Below, one piece after another: positions 36,092 through 43,390 of a stretch of DNA of 64,000 nt (positions are counted from its first letter, which is position 1; every line of letters begins with the position of its first letter). The stretch lies in contig NZ_CP079195.1 in NCBI RefSeq assembly GCF_019263805.1, positions 3,025,001 through 3,089,000 of the forward strand. The letters run 5' to 3'. A program made the position numbers and the translations under genes. The notes under the pieces were generated by a model. It searched no databases, was not told where the DNA came from, and saw nothing but the letters and a program-made list of their open reading frames with translations. This DNA is from Polaribacter sp. NJDZ03. GTDB taxonomy: Bacteria; Bacteroidota; Bacteroidia; Flavobacteriales; Flavobacteriaceae.

Positions 36092-37009
36092 TTAATTTAT
36101 TAAATATTCGTGTTCTAATAAACATGCAAATAAGCCAACTAGAGTTGGATGGTAGTTTACGTCAAAGACATCTTTATCATTTACCATTTCTCCTTTTTTC
36201 AATTTTTCTTGTATATACCTACTTGTAAAATCACCTTTCTTATTTTGTGCATTTAATAATTTTTGCCAACATTCTATAAACAAAGGATGGTTTCTGTAAT
36301 TAAGATTATGACAGCAGATTAAAAGTTCTGCTAGTAAATCCCAATCTTCCTTTAATGCATATTTTATCATTAAATTACCAATATGTTCGGCTGTTTTATC
36401 TTTTTTATCTTCTAAAAGATGATCTATATTTTTATTTCCAAAATCAGTTAAATGAAATAAAATATGCGTTAAAGCATATACATCAATATCTCTTATGTGA
36501 ATTAAATTTGGAAGGTGATACAAACTAGAAGTTTTGTACATCTGATCATAAGAAGCCATATTATGTTTAAAACCTCCAAAGTCTAATTGATATTTAAAAT
36601 CTATTTGGTTCCAAGCAGTTCGTTCAATGCAATCCATAAAGTTTGCATCTATAATGTTTTGTAATAATTGTTTATAGTCTTTAAATTCTATTTTCATACT
36701 ATACAAACCATTGTATAACATTAAATAGAAAGGGAAAAGATTAAGATCTCTTGTAATACCTCTGTAAAAATCTTTAGAATTACAAATTTCTTTTATAAAG
36801 GAGATGATTTTTTTTGCTCGATAGTCTTCTTTATAAGAAGTATTTCTGCTAAGAATTAACAATGTTATTGCAAGTTCTCCTAAACGTTTTCTTTGCATAT
36901 CTAAATTCGGATTTTTTTCTACATCATTACTATTTATATTAAAGTAATGCAGATTATTATTTATCCAAGTAAGACTTTTATCAATCGATATTTCTAATTG
37001 TTGTTTCAT
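36092..37009 (-). CDS. all-helical protein A of the peptide cluster
   Basis: A 305-residue cytosolic, helix-rich protein. The start SLTWINNNLHYFNI, then RKRLGELAITLLILSR, and the end NYHPTLVGLFACLLEHEYL recall actinobacterial alpha/alpha-toroid proteins (I have DUF6895 in mind, unverified). Around residues 225-265 there is CCHNLNYRNHPLFIECWQKLLNAQNKKGDF. It is the first gene after the 56-residue peptide and its hairpin, and it starts a run of four genes with gaps or overlaps of a few bases. It may be a scaffold or modifying enzyme acting on the peptide; that is inference. Confidence 0.7.
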   Translation of the reverse strand: MKQQLEISIDKSLTWINNNLHYFNINSNDVEKNPNLDMQRKRLGELAITLLILSRNTSYKEDYRAKKIISFIKEICNSKDFYRGITRDLNLFPFYLMLYNGLYSMKIEFKDYKQLLQNIIDANFMDCIERTAWNQIDFKYQLDFGGFKHNMASYDQMYKTSSLYHLPNLIHIRDIDVYALTHILFHLTDFGNKNIDHLLEDKKDKTAEHIGNLMIKYALKEDWDLLAELLICCHNLNYRNHPLFIECWQKLLNAQNKKGDFTSRYIQEKLKKGEMVNDKDVFDVNYHPTLVGLFACLLEHEYLIN

Positions 37010-37019
37010 GTTTTATAAT

Positions 37020-37052
37020 AAAGAAGAGTATTCTTATTGAATACTCTTCTTT
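37020..37052 (-). terminator. hairpin between the peptide gene and the downstream operon (attenuator-like)
   Basis: Perfect 14-bp arms (AAAGAAGAGTATTC / GAATACTCTTCTTT) surround a 5-base loop, 8 bases after the peptide stop codon. In minus direction it is followed by ATTATAAAAC, not a clean T-run, so termination should be partial. Such hairpins commonly keep a small product in excess over downstream enzymes. Confidence 0.65.
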
Positions 37053-37059
37053 ATAAGAA

Positions 37060-37230
37060 TTAGTGAGATACAAAAAATCCTGGAGAAATAATTGCTGTCA
37101 TAACAATTGGATTTCCTTTTTGGTCTCCTTTACTAGCTAGGTTAGAAGCAAAATCTGCAAATTGCTCTAAGTTTGTTACTCCTTCTTTTTTTAATGCATC
37201 TAAAACTGCTTGTTTTGAATTTGTGCTCAT
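37060..37230 (-). CDS. 56-residue peptide, candidate precursor peptide
   Basis: The coding frame starts MSTNSKQAVLDALKK and gives 56 residues. The first about 35 are an amphipathic, charged helix-forming stretch (VTNLEQFADFASNLASK). After a Gly/Asp/Lys/Gln-rich bend comes a hydrophobic tail NPIVMTAIISPGFFVSH. This leader-plus-core layout, with a strong hairpin directly after the stop and four enzyme-like genes beyond it, is typical of a ribosomally made, modified peptide. There is no Cys, signal peptide or double-Gly site. No known RiPP family recognised. Confidence 0.6.
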   Translation of the reverse strand: MSTNSKQAVLDALKKEGVTNLEQFADFASNLASKGDQKGNPIVMTAIISPGFFVSH

Positions 37231-37383
37231 AATATATAATTTAAAATATTTCCTACTCTATATAGCTTTTCGGATTCGGCTATTCTTAAAAGGTATTAAG
37301 AACACTGTAAAATTACCGAGAAAGTATCCTTTATTTTAGAGTACAAATACTGATTTATCTAAAAGGGTGAAAGTACCCATATT
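37231..37383 (-). promoter_or_regulatory. leader/promoter region of the 56-residue peptide gene
   Basis: About 150 bases between tandem terminators and the peptide start, without a clear TAnnTTTG. It contains small inverted repeats, notably GGGT / ACCC at about 37365-37378 and ATAGC / GCTAT at about 37261-37282. The long leader suggests regulation before translation, but I see no known riboswitch. Confidence 0.35.
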
Positions 37384-37420
37384 AAAAAAGGCCATCAAAA
37401 AATTAATTTGACAGCCTTTA
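37384..37420 (-). terminator. second of two tandem terminators before the 56-residue peptide gene
   Basis: A stem AAAGGC with TCAAA paired to TTTGA with GCCTTT, followed by a T-run in minus direction. Its core is similar to the hairpin at 37440. Confidence 0.75.
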
Positions 37421-37439
37421 TAATAAGTAGTTTAAAGTA

Positions 37440-37469
37440 AAAAAGGTTGCCAAATTTGACAACCTTTTT
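37440..37469 (-). terminator. first of two tandem terminators after the 59-residue peptide gene
   Basis: The stem AAAAAGGTTG / CAACCTTTTT plus inner AAA / TTT pairs is followed by a T-run in minus direction. It should end the giant-protein/59-residue unit. Confidence 0.85.
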
Positions 37470-37510
37470 ATAATTAGTATTACAATCCCCCCAACTGTAA
37501 TACTTTATTT

Positions 37511-37690
37511 TTAGAACCCAGTACCTGGAGCTTCCATACTTGAAGCTTGCGCTTTCTGTGGGTTTAGAATTAAGTAAGTTCCTAAGGCAGTTAATGCAGC
37601 GTATTTACCGTAATTCCCTATTTTTTTAATTGCTTGCTTACGAGTAATTTCTTGAGCAATATCCTGAGTATTTCCGTTTTGTTTTTTCAT
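37511..37690 (-). CDS. 59-residue peptide with Tat-like leader and 10-residue tail
   Basis: A 59-residue product. A polar N-terminus is followed by TRKQAIKKIG, similar to a lysine-variant twin-arginine motif, then a hydrophobic stretch (YAALTALGTYLILNP) and an AxA-type site (KAQA, Ala49). Cleavage there would release a 10-residue tail, SSMEAPGTGF. It starts 27 bases after the giant T9SS gene ends and is followed by two terminators, so it shares that transcript. Function not known. Confidence 0.65.
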   Translation of the reverse strand: MKKQNGNTQDIAQEITRKQAIKKIGNYGKYAALTALGTYLILNPQKAQASSMEAPGTGF

Positions 37691-37717
37691 GATGTTTTGT
37701 CTTTAAAATTATCGTTA

Positions 37718-40700
37718 TTATTCTAAAATTATTTTTTTATTCAATTTTCCGTTTTCAGTTTCTAACTGAACAATATAAACTCCTTTAGCTAATTTTGGTA
37801 GCGCTATTTCTGAAACACCTTGAGATTTAAAAGATGTTCTTAATACTTGCTTTCCTAAAATATTAAATAGTTTTATTGATGCGTTATCACTTTGTAAACC
37901 TGCAATTTTTAAAGTAGTATTATTTGTTTTATAGATACTAATATTGTCTAGAGTTGCATTTTTATCAATACTTAGTACACTGTTGGTTGTATAGATGTAA
38001 AAACGACCAATTCCGTTTAAAGCTTCTGTTAAAGTAATTTTATAAGTATTGTTAGCTTCATCTAAACGTGTAAACGTATTTGTTAATCTATCTTCTAAAA
38101 ATATTTTAAGATCAGCATCAAAGTTAGTCGTATTTAAAGAGAATGTAATTTCTTTATCTGCATCAGCTTTAATTCCTACAGGAACTGCCATATCCGCATA
38201 ACCTGAGTTTGGTAAAGCTTGTATAGCAAAATCTATACCCTCACTATTACTTACTAGATGAGTGTAGACTTTAAAATTAGAGCTAGTTCCAGTAAATGTA
38301 CCAACATCAGAACCCACATCTAATCCTGTGGTTTTATTTTTAATATATCTTAATTTGGTTAATGAGTTATTAGTTCCATCAGAAAGATTTAAGATTATTT
38401 CTGGATAACTTGTACCACTTTTCAAAAAGATGTTTCCTGTTTGATGAGTTTCCATTGCTTCAGTAAAACTTACTGAAGTTCCGCCTGCATCTGGAGCATG
38501 AACAAAGAATCCTTGTCCGGGAGCAATATAGAAAGCAGCGTCGTCTACAGACTTTTCTAAATAAGCAGAACCATCCCATAAATATAAACCTGCTCTAGAA
38601 GGATCTAAGTTACCAGCATCAATATTTACTTTCAAAAAGTTATTCGTTACATCAGCGGCATTACTACCATTTAATGATGCTGTAAAAGGATTTCCTACTA
38701 AATTCCATCTATTTCCTGCAGGGTTATCTCCTCCATCAGTAATTGGAAAAATTTTATCAGTAGTATTTAAAGTTCCAGAGAAATTTAAAGTACCATTTGT
38801 GGTTTTTTGTATAGAATATCCTTTACCTGCAGTAAACGTACCAGCACTAGCAATATTATTTGTTCCGGCTGCCGTAGTATAGTAGTTCCAACGAGAAGCA
38901 CTTACAACGTTATTTACATAAGGAGCAATTGCATATTTATTATCATTAGTACTAACATTTCCAGTAAAAGTACTAATATTTCTGCCTGAAATTGGAGCAG
39001 ATATTAAATGCCAGTTTGTAGATAAATATCTGTGATAATCAATATTACTAATTCCTGTATGATTTCCTTTAACAATTAAAGAACCATTGGAAGCAGCATT
39101 TGATAATATATTTAATGTTCCATTTTGATTAAGATTTCCATTAATTGTAATTGATGTAGAGCCAAGTATATTAAAAGATCCACCTATACTAATACTTAAA
39201 TCGTTAACTGTAACATTGCTCATGTCTAAATTAATACTATTATATGATACATTAACATTATCTGTCCTAATTGGTAACCTACCTAAAGACCAATTACTAA
39301 GCACAGACCAATTTCCACTAGCTACCAAATATGAATTTATTTGATTTGCTTGGGATGTGAAATTTAAAGAAGTTGCATCAGCAATACCTACATAATTATT
39401 ATTAAGCGCATCTTTAAAAGCGGTATTATCTATTTGAATGTAATAGCCTGTATTTAAATCAAAATCAGCAGAAGGATTAATGGTAGCAGTATTTGTACTT
39501 ACAGTAATAGTAGCTGTAGTAACGTCTATTGTTTCAACAGTACTGTTGTCCAACGTTTTTTTGATTAGTATATTACCTGTTCCTTTACTAATATTCTCAT
39601 TAAATGTTAATTCTATGTTTTGAGAAATAGTAATCTCTGTAGAATCATCTGCAGGATTAGAAGAAGTTAAAGTAGGTCCATTGTTATCTAAAGTATATGT
39701 TTCATCAGTAGCTGGTTCTGCATTAGATAAAGAATTACCAGCAAGGTCTGTAATCGAAACTCCACCATTAAAATTTAAACCTACATTACTATTTAATGCT
39801 GCTAAGTTTCCACCAGATATCGTTACATCATAAGTAGAAGCTGTTACTTGAAGTACACCAATAGCAGATCCTGATGGGCCTGTAACGGCAAAATCTGCTG
39901 CTCCAACTCCTGTAACATCTGAATCAAAAGTTACTAAAAATGTTAAGACGTCTGCATTAGTAGTTTGAGTTGTTGGTGTTTTTCTTGTGAAGCTTGTTGT
40001 AGAAGGTGCATTACCATCAATAACAATTGCTTTATTATCTCCTAAAGAATTTGTAGCTCCAGGAGTTGGTAATGTTAAAATTGCATCTTTACTACCAGCA
40101 TCTTGAATACTTGTTCCTGCAGTAAGTGAGTTTGTAGCTAGATAATCTAAATCTGCACTTGAATCTCCTACCTGTACAGTATAATTAAATTGTAAAGTAG
40201 AAGTACCACTACCTGTACCATTATAGTTTATGGTTCTATCTGTTGTACCAGTTTCTAATGTGATTTGTGGCGTACCAGTAACTGTAACATTTTCATTAAA
40301 AGTTACGGTTACAATAACATTGTCGCCTGCTTTATAAGTTCCGTTTGTAGTTGTTGCACTAACACTAGTTACTGTTGGTGCTACTGCACTTGAAATAACT
40401 GTAGTTGTGTTATCTGTATCTGTGTCTGTACCATCATTAATAACAACTGTAAAAGTTGTAGTTTCTGATGTTAAACTTCTATTATCTGTAGGGTTAAAAC
40501 TTAACGCTCTTAATTTTGCTTGTAAGTCTGCAGGGGTAGTACTTGCAATAGCATAAGGACCTGTACCTGTTAAACCTGTACCAGACAAAACACCTTTAGC
40601 ATTATCATCTAAAGTAATTGTTGCAGATAGGTTATCTCCATCTGCATCTGTGGTTGTAATAGCTGAAAAAGGAGACAAAGTACTATTGTCATTTACGGCT

Positions 40701-41407
40701 TGACCAGCAGAGGTACCAGCTATTACTGGGGCAGTGTTTGAAACAGAACTTTCAAGGGTAAACTGATCAAACCCAAATTCTTCTCCACTACTATCAGAAC
40801 TTACCGTAATTCTTAAATCTAAAGTAGTTCCTGTACCTGCTAAATCAAATTGATGCTGAGTTAGTGCAGGTGTTAGTTTTGCTCCATCTCCATTTCCATT
40901 TAAATTTGTGTCTACCCTAATGTAACCATTGTTTCCTGAAATACTCAAATCGCTTTCAAAAGCTAATCCTTTTGTATAACTTCTCCCATCTATTCGATAT
41001 TCAATAATCATATTATCATCACTTTCAAAATTGGTGCCATCTCTAGCTCCAAAAAGACCTTTAAAAACTAAATTAGATTTTCCAGAAATGTTAATCCCTG
41101 CAAAGTTAATAACATCTGGGTTACCAATACAATTGTCAAGGTCTTCTGCTCTCCAATAATGTCCAGAATAATTAGAGAATATTTCTGTCAATCCATTTAC
41201 AGGATCGATAGATAAATTTGTTCTAAAAAAGTAATCACCAGATCCACAAAAAGCCCCATTTACAGTGTCTCCATGATTTGAAGCACTTCTTGTACCACTA
41301 GTTGGTGATGGACCGTCGAAAGTATCTGTCCAAAAGGTTTGCGCATAGTTATTGTTTACTAAAGCAAGACTAAATATTGCTGTTAGTATAAGTGTAATTT
41401 TTTTCAT
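37718..41407 (-). CDS. giant T9SS-secreted multi-domain surface protein
   Basis: A 1229-residue protein with a signal peptide (cleavage after NNNYAQ). Residues about 20-220 look like a jelly-roll/lectin-like region. Then come a cadherin-like repeat (about 225-345, TTDADGDNLSATITLDD), two Ig-like repeats with FNENVTVTGTPQITL and VTFDSDVTGVGAADF (about 346-580), and a SbsA-like Ig repeat (about 580-690, NPADDSTEITISQNIELTFNE). A long beta-rich region follows, and a T9SS type A sorting domain is at the end (SIKLFNILGKQVL ... KGVYIVQLETENGKLNKKIILE). It is likely a surface adhesin or matrix protein. Confidence 0.9.
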   Translation of the reverse strand: MKKITLILTAIFSLALVNNNYAQTFWTDTFDGPSPTSGTRSASNHGDTVNGAFCGSGDYFFRTNLSIDPVNGLTEIFSNYSGHYWRAEDLDNCIGNPDVINFAGINISGKSNLVFKGLFGARDGTNFESDDNMIIEYRIDGRSYTKGLAFESDLSISGNNGYIRVDTNLNGNGDGAKLTPALTQHQFDLAGTGTTLDLRITVSSDSSGEEFGFDQFTLESSVSNTAPVIAGTSAGQAVNDNSTLSPFSAITTTDADGDNLSATITLDDNAKGVLSGTGLTGTGPYAIASTTPADLQAKLRALSFNPTDNRSLTSETTTFTVVINDGTDTDTDNTTTVISSAVAPTVTSVSATTTNGTYKAGDNVIVTVTFNENVTVTGTPQITLETGTTDRTINYNGTGSGTSTLQFNYTVQVGDSSADLDYLATNSLTAGTSIQDAGSKDAILTLPTPGATNSLGDNKAIVIDGNAPSTTSFTRKTPTTQTTNADVLTFLVTFDSDVTGVGAADFAVTGPSGSAIGVLQVTASTYDVTISGGNLAALNSNVGLNFNGGVSITDLAGNSLSNAEPATDETYTLDNNGPTLTSSNPADDSTEITISQNIELTFNENISKGTGNILIKKTLDNSTVETIDVTTATITVSTNTATINPSADFDLNTGYYIQIDNTAFKDALNNNYVGIADATSLNFTSQANQINSYLVASGNWSVLSNWSLGRLPIRTDNVNVSYNSINLDMSNVTVNDLSISIGGSFNILGSTSITINGNLNQNGTLNILSNAASNGSLIVKGNHTGISNIDYHRYLSTNWHLISAPISGRNISTFTGNVSTNDNKYAIAPYVNNVVSASRWNYYTTAAGTNNIASAGTFTAGKGYSIQKTTNGTLNFSGTLNTTDKIFPITDGGDNPAGNRWNLVGNPFTASLNGSNAADVTNNFLKVNIDAGNLDPSRAGLYLWDGSAYLEKSVDDAAFYIAPGQGFFVHAPDAGGTSVSFTEAMETHQTGNIFLKSGTSYPEIILNLSDGTNNSLTKLRYIKNKTTGLDVGSDVGTFTGTSSNFKVYTHLVSNSEGIDFAIQALPNSGYADMAVPVGIKADADKEITFSLNTTNFDADLKIFLEDRLTNTFTRLDEANNTYKITLTEALNGIGRFYIYTTNSVLSIDKNATLDNISIYKTNNTTLKIAGLQSDNASIKLFNILGKQVLRTSFKSQGVSEIALPKLAKGVYIVQLETENGKLNKKIILE

Positions 41408-41464
41408 GTTTTTTATTTTTTAGGCTAAAAATAAAGTTGATTAATTAGCTATTTAATTCATTTT

Positions 41465-41472
41465 CAAACATA
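41465..41472 (-). promoter_or_regulatory. -7 promoter element of the giant T9SS gene
   Basis: TATGTTTG on the minus strand matches TAnnTTTG, about 58 bases before the start codon. Confidence 0.55.
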
Positions 41473-41496
41473 TACTTTTAATAAATAAATTACTAT

Positions 41497-41510
41497 AGGT
41501 ATAAATACCT
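41497..41510. promoter_or_regulatory. perfect palindrome upstream of the giant T9SS gene
   Basis: AGGTATAAATACCT (arms AGGTAT / ATACCT, two-base centre) lies about 25 bases upstream of the -7 element, a position fit for an activator. The NarL-type regulator encoded at 42710 is a possible binder. Confidence 0.4.
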
Positions 41511-41546
41511 GTTTTTTAAATTAGGGTTTATATAAAGAATATAACA

Positions 41547-41578
41547 GTAAAAGTCAGATTTTAGAATCTGACTTTTAC
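41547..41578 (-). terminator. terminator of the tail-collar gene
   Basis: Perfect 14-bp arms GTAAAAGTCAGATT / AATCTGACTTTTAC enclose a 4-base loop, about 20 bases after the stop of the tail-collar gene. Confidence 0.8.
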
Positions 41579-41598
41579 ATAACTACTTTTTAAGAAAA

Positions 41599-42207
41599 TT
41601 AACTTCTTGAGGGAAAAATACCTTGCATACAAATAATATAATTTAGTCCTAAAAACGGTTGCATGTTATTAATATTTTGGCCAGCTCCAGTAAGGCCAAC
41701 GGTAACTTCACCACTAATATTAGTTATAGGTGCTGTAAATGGTTTTAAAGTAGTGTCTGCGGCACTATTAGTATAAAGATTCATCTCTGTTCCAGCTGTA
41801 TTTTCAGCTTTAGCTAAAACAGCAGTATTACTAGGGTCAGGAGAATCTCCTGTATCATCAAATGCTGGAATAGCAATAGTAGCAGTTGCAGAACCTGTGC
41901 TTGTTAATACTGCAGCATGCGTATGAGGAGGCATTTGAGTAACATTAAGAACATTATGTTCTGTACCGTCTTTTTCCCCTAATCTTCTAGGAGTTAACCC
42001 AGGACCATTTCCTAGGCCTACAGGAACTCTACTTCTTAAGTCTGGTAAACCAAAAGTAGTTCTACCATCTCCACCATAAGTGGTTCCTAAAATTGAAAAT
42101 AAAGCTGTGTTTGAGTTAATTGCTAATAATTGTCCTTCACAAAAAGCCCATCCTCTTGGGGCAAAATCTCCTGCAAATATTTTAATAATTCCTATATATT
42201 CGTCCAT
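41599..42207 (-). CDS. tail-collar-domain protein (MdpB/microcystin-dependent-protein type)
   Basis: A 202-residue protein starting MDEYIGIIKIFAGDFAPRGW, then CEGQLLAINSNTALFSILGTTYGGDGRTTFGLPDLRSRVPVG, the hallmark of the phage tail-collar fold. It ends NMQPFLGLNYIICMQGIFPSRS. Chromosomal copies of this type occur outside prophages, and no other phage gene is nearby. It begins 14 bases after the 117-residue gene ends, so both are co-transcribed. Role unknown, possibly surface-associated given the adjacent T9SS protein. Confidence 0.9.
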   Translation of the reverse strand: MDEYIGIIKIFAGDFAPRGWAFCEGQLLAINSNTALFSILGTTYGGDGRTTFGLPDLRSRVPVGLGNGPGLTPRRLGEKDGTEHNVLNVTQMPPHTHAAVLTSTGSATATIAIPAFDDTGDSPDPSNTAVLAKAENTAGTEMNLYTNSAADTTLKPFTAPITNISGEVTVGLTGAGQNINNMQPFLGLNYIICMQGIFPSRS

Positions 42208-42221
42208 GTTGTTAATTTTTA

Positions 42222-42575
42222 TTAGTTAATAATAAGTTCTGGTATTCTAATACGAATCATTGTACCTTTTTTTGTGCTAAGGTGTACAGTTCCTATATGA
42301 TCTATAATAGCAATTAACTCTCCTCCTCCTTCATATCTGTAATATGCTTCAGAGCTTTGGGTTCTTATTAGAACACCCCAAGTTTCTTTAGGTAAAGGGT
42401 AGCCTTCTAGTTTTTTATCTCCTAAATCAATAAAGTTAATTTCTCCCATACCAGGAACCATTAAAAACAGAGAGCCTCGTCTCTTTATTTCCCAGGTTTT
42501 GCCTTTTTTTACTGTCACTCCATTAGAAACGCCAAGGTCTGAGATGTAGTTATTTGTTACATTTAGTGTATACAT
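42222..42575 (-). CDS. 117-residue protein of unknown function upstream of the tail-collar gene
   Basis: The start chosen is 42575 (MYTLNVTNNYISDLG), because a TACATTTG promoter element lies at 42606-42613, inside the longer frame that begins at 42623. The chain is beta-rich with many Gly (WEIKRRGSLFLMVPGMGEINFIDLGDKKLEGY) and no signal peptide. It ends 14 bases before the tail-collar gene. No family recognised. It may be a partner or chaperone of the tail-collar protein. Confidence 0.7.
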   Translation of the reverse strand: MYTLNVTNNYISDLGVSNGVTVKKGKTWEIKRRGSLFLMVPGMGEINFIDLGDKKLEGYPLPKETWGVLIRTQSSEAYYRYEGGGELIAIIDHIGTVHLSTKKGTMIRIRIPELIIN

Positions 42576-42605
42576 AATAATTGGAATTTTGATTAAACAT
42601 TTCTT

Positions 42606-42613
42606 CAAATGTA
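42606..42613 (-). promoter_or_regulatory. -7 promoter element that fixes the start of the 117-residue gene
   Basis: TACATTTG on the minus strand matches TAnnTTTG. Transcription would begin near 42600, after the in-frame ATG at 42623, so translation must begin at 42575. Confidence 0.55.
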
Positions 42614-42655
42614 AGGGCAACATTTAGAGTATGTAAGAGGGGAAGTAACCAAAAA

Positions 42656-42683
42656 AAAATCCAAGTATAAATACTTGGATTTT
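42656..42683 (-). terminator. terminator of the sensor/regulator operon
   Basis: Perfect 13-bp arms AAAATCCAAGTAT / ATACTTGGATTTT enclose a two-base loop, followed by T-rich DNA in minus direction. It separates the regulator from the tail-collar unit. Confidence 0.85.
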
Positions 42684-42709
42684 TAATAATTGTAATGAAA
42701 GTAGATTCT

Positions 42710-43390
42710 TTAAATATTGAAATCGGGTGAAATTTCTATTAATTTTTTTTGAATACCGTAAATAACCAAACCTGCAACATTTTTAGAGTGTGTTTTTAAA
42801 AGGAGGTTGTTTCTATGACCTTCTACAGTTCTTGGGCTAATAAATAGTTTTTCTCCAATTTCTGCAGTGGTGTATTGCTCGCAAATTAATTCTAAAACAT
42901 CTATTTCTCTTTTAGAAAGTAGTTTTTTGTCTAAGTCGCTTTTTATACGTTTTCCACTAGATGAGATAATATTTTCTTGAATAATTTTTAATACTTTATC
43001 ATCATAATAAAACCCTTTTTTAAACACTTCATTTACTGTATGAATTACCATCTTAGGACTTGTATTTTTAAGTAGGTAAGAAGATGCGCCAACATCTATC
43101 ATGTTGGTGATAAATGATTTTCCATCAAAACTAGTCAATGCAATTATTTTAATTTCTGGATGTGTTTGATGAATAATTTTAGTAGCCTCCACACCATTTA
43201 ATTCTGGCATTTTTAGATCCATTAAAATAATATCGGGTTTCTCTTCTGAATAGGATATAAAATCTATTAATTTTTTACCGTTTTCTGCCTCATAAGTAAT
43301 ATTAAAATTAGTTTCTCTTTCTAATAAAAAACGAATTCCTTTTCTAAAAAGCTCTTCATCATCGGCAATTATAATATTAATTTTTTGCAT
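42710..43390 (-). CDS. NarL/FixJ-type response regulator
   Basis: A 226-residue regulator. The receiver domain has acidic pocket IIADDEEL, phospho-acceptor Asp58 (LMDLKMPELNG), Thr in ALTSFD and Lys in LLKN. The C-terminal LuxR-type helix-turn-helix is LSKREIDVLELICEQYTTAEIGEKLFISPRTVEGHRNN. It overlaps the histidine kinase gene by 14 bases, so the two form one two-component pair. Its targets may include the adjacent surface-protein units, by position only. Confidence 0.95.
   Translation of the reverse strand: MQKINIIIADDEELFRKGIRFLLERETNFNITYEAENGKKLIDFISYSEEKPDIILMDLKMPELNGVEATKIIHQTHPEIKIIALTSFDGKSFITNMIDVGASSYLLKNTSPKMVIHTVNEVFKKGFYYDDKVLKIIQENIISSSGKRIKSDLDKKLLSKREIDVLELICEQYTTAEIGEKLFISPRTVEGHRNNLLLKTHSKNVAGLVIYGIQKKLIEISPDFNI

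Noticed and set aside
36092..37009. Firm assignment of the helical proteins to DUF6895 or a terpenoid-cyclase family
   Set aside because: The resemblance is only from remembered sequence patterns. No catalytic Asp-rich motif (DxDD or similar) is visible, so I left them unassigned.
37060..37230. Nif11- or double-glycine-type leader in the 56-residue peptide
   Set aside because: The sequence lacks the double-Gly cleavage site and the conserved Nif11 residues.
41599..42207. Remnant prophage suggested by the tail-collar protein
   Set aside because: No capsid, portal, terminase, integrase or lysis gene is nearby, and chromosomal tail-collar (MdpB-like) proteins occur outside phages.
42576..42623. 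Longer start of the 117-residue gene at 42623
   Set aside because: The TACATTTG promoter element at 42606-42613 lies inside this extension, so it would not be transcribed.
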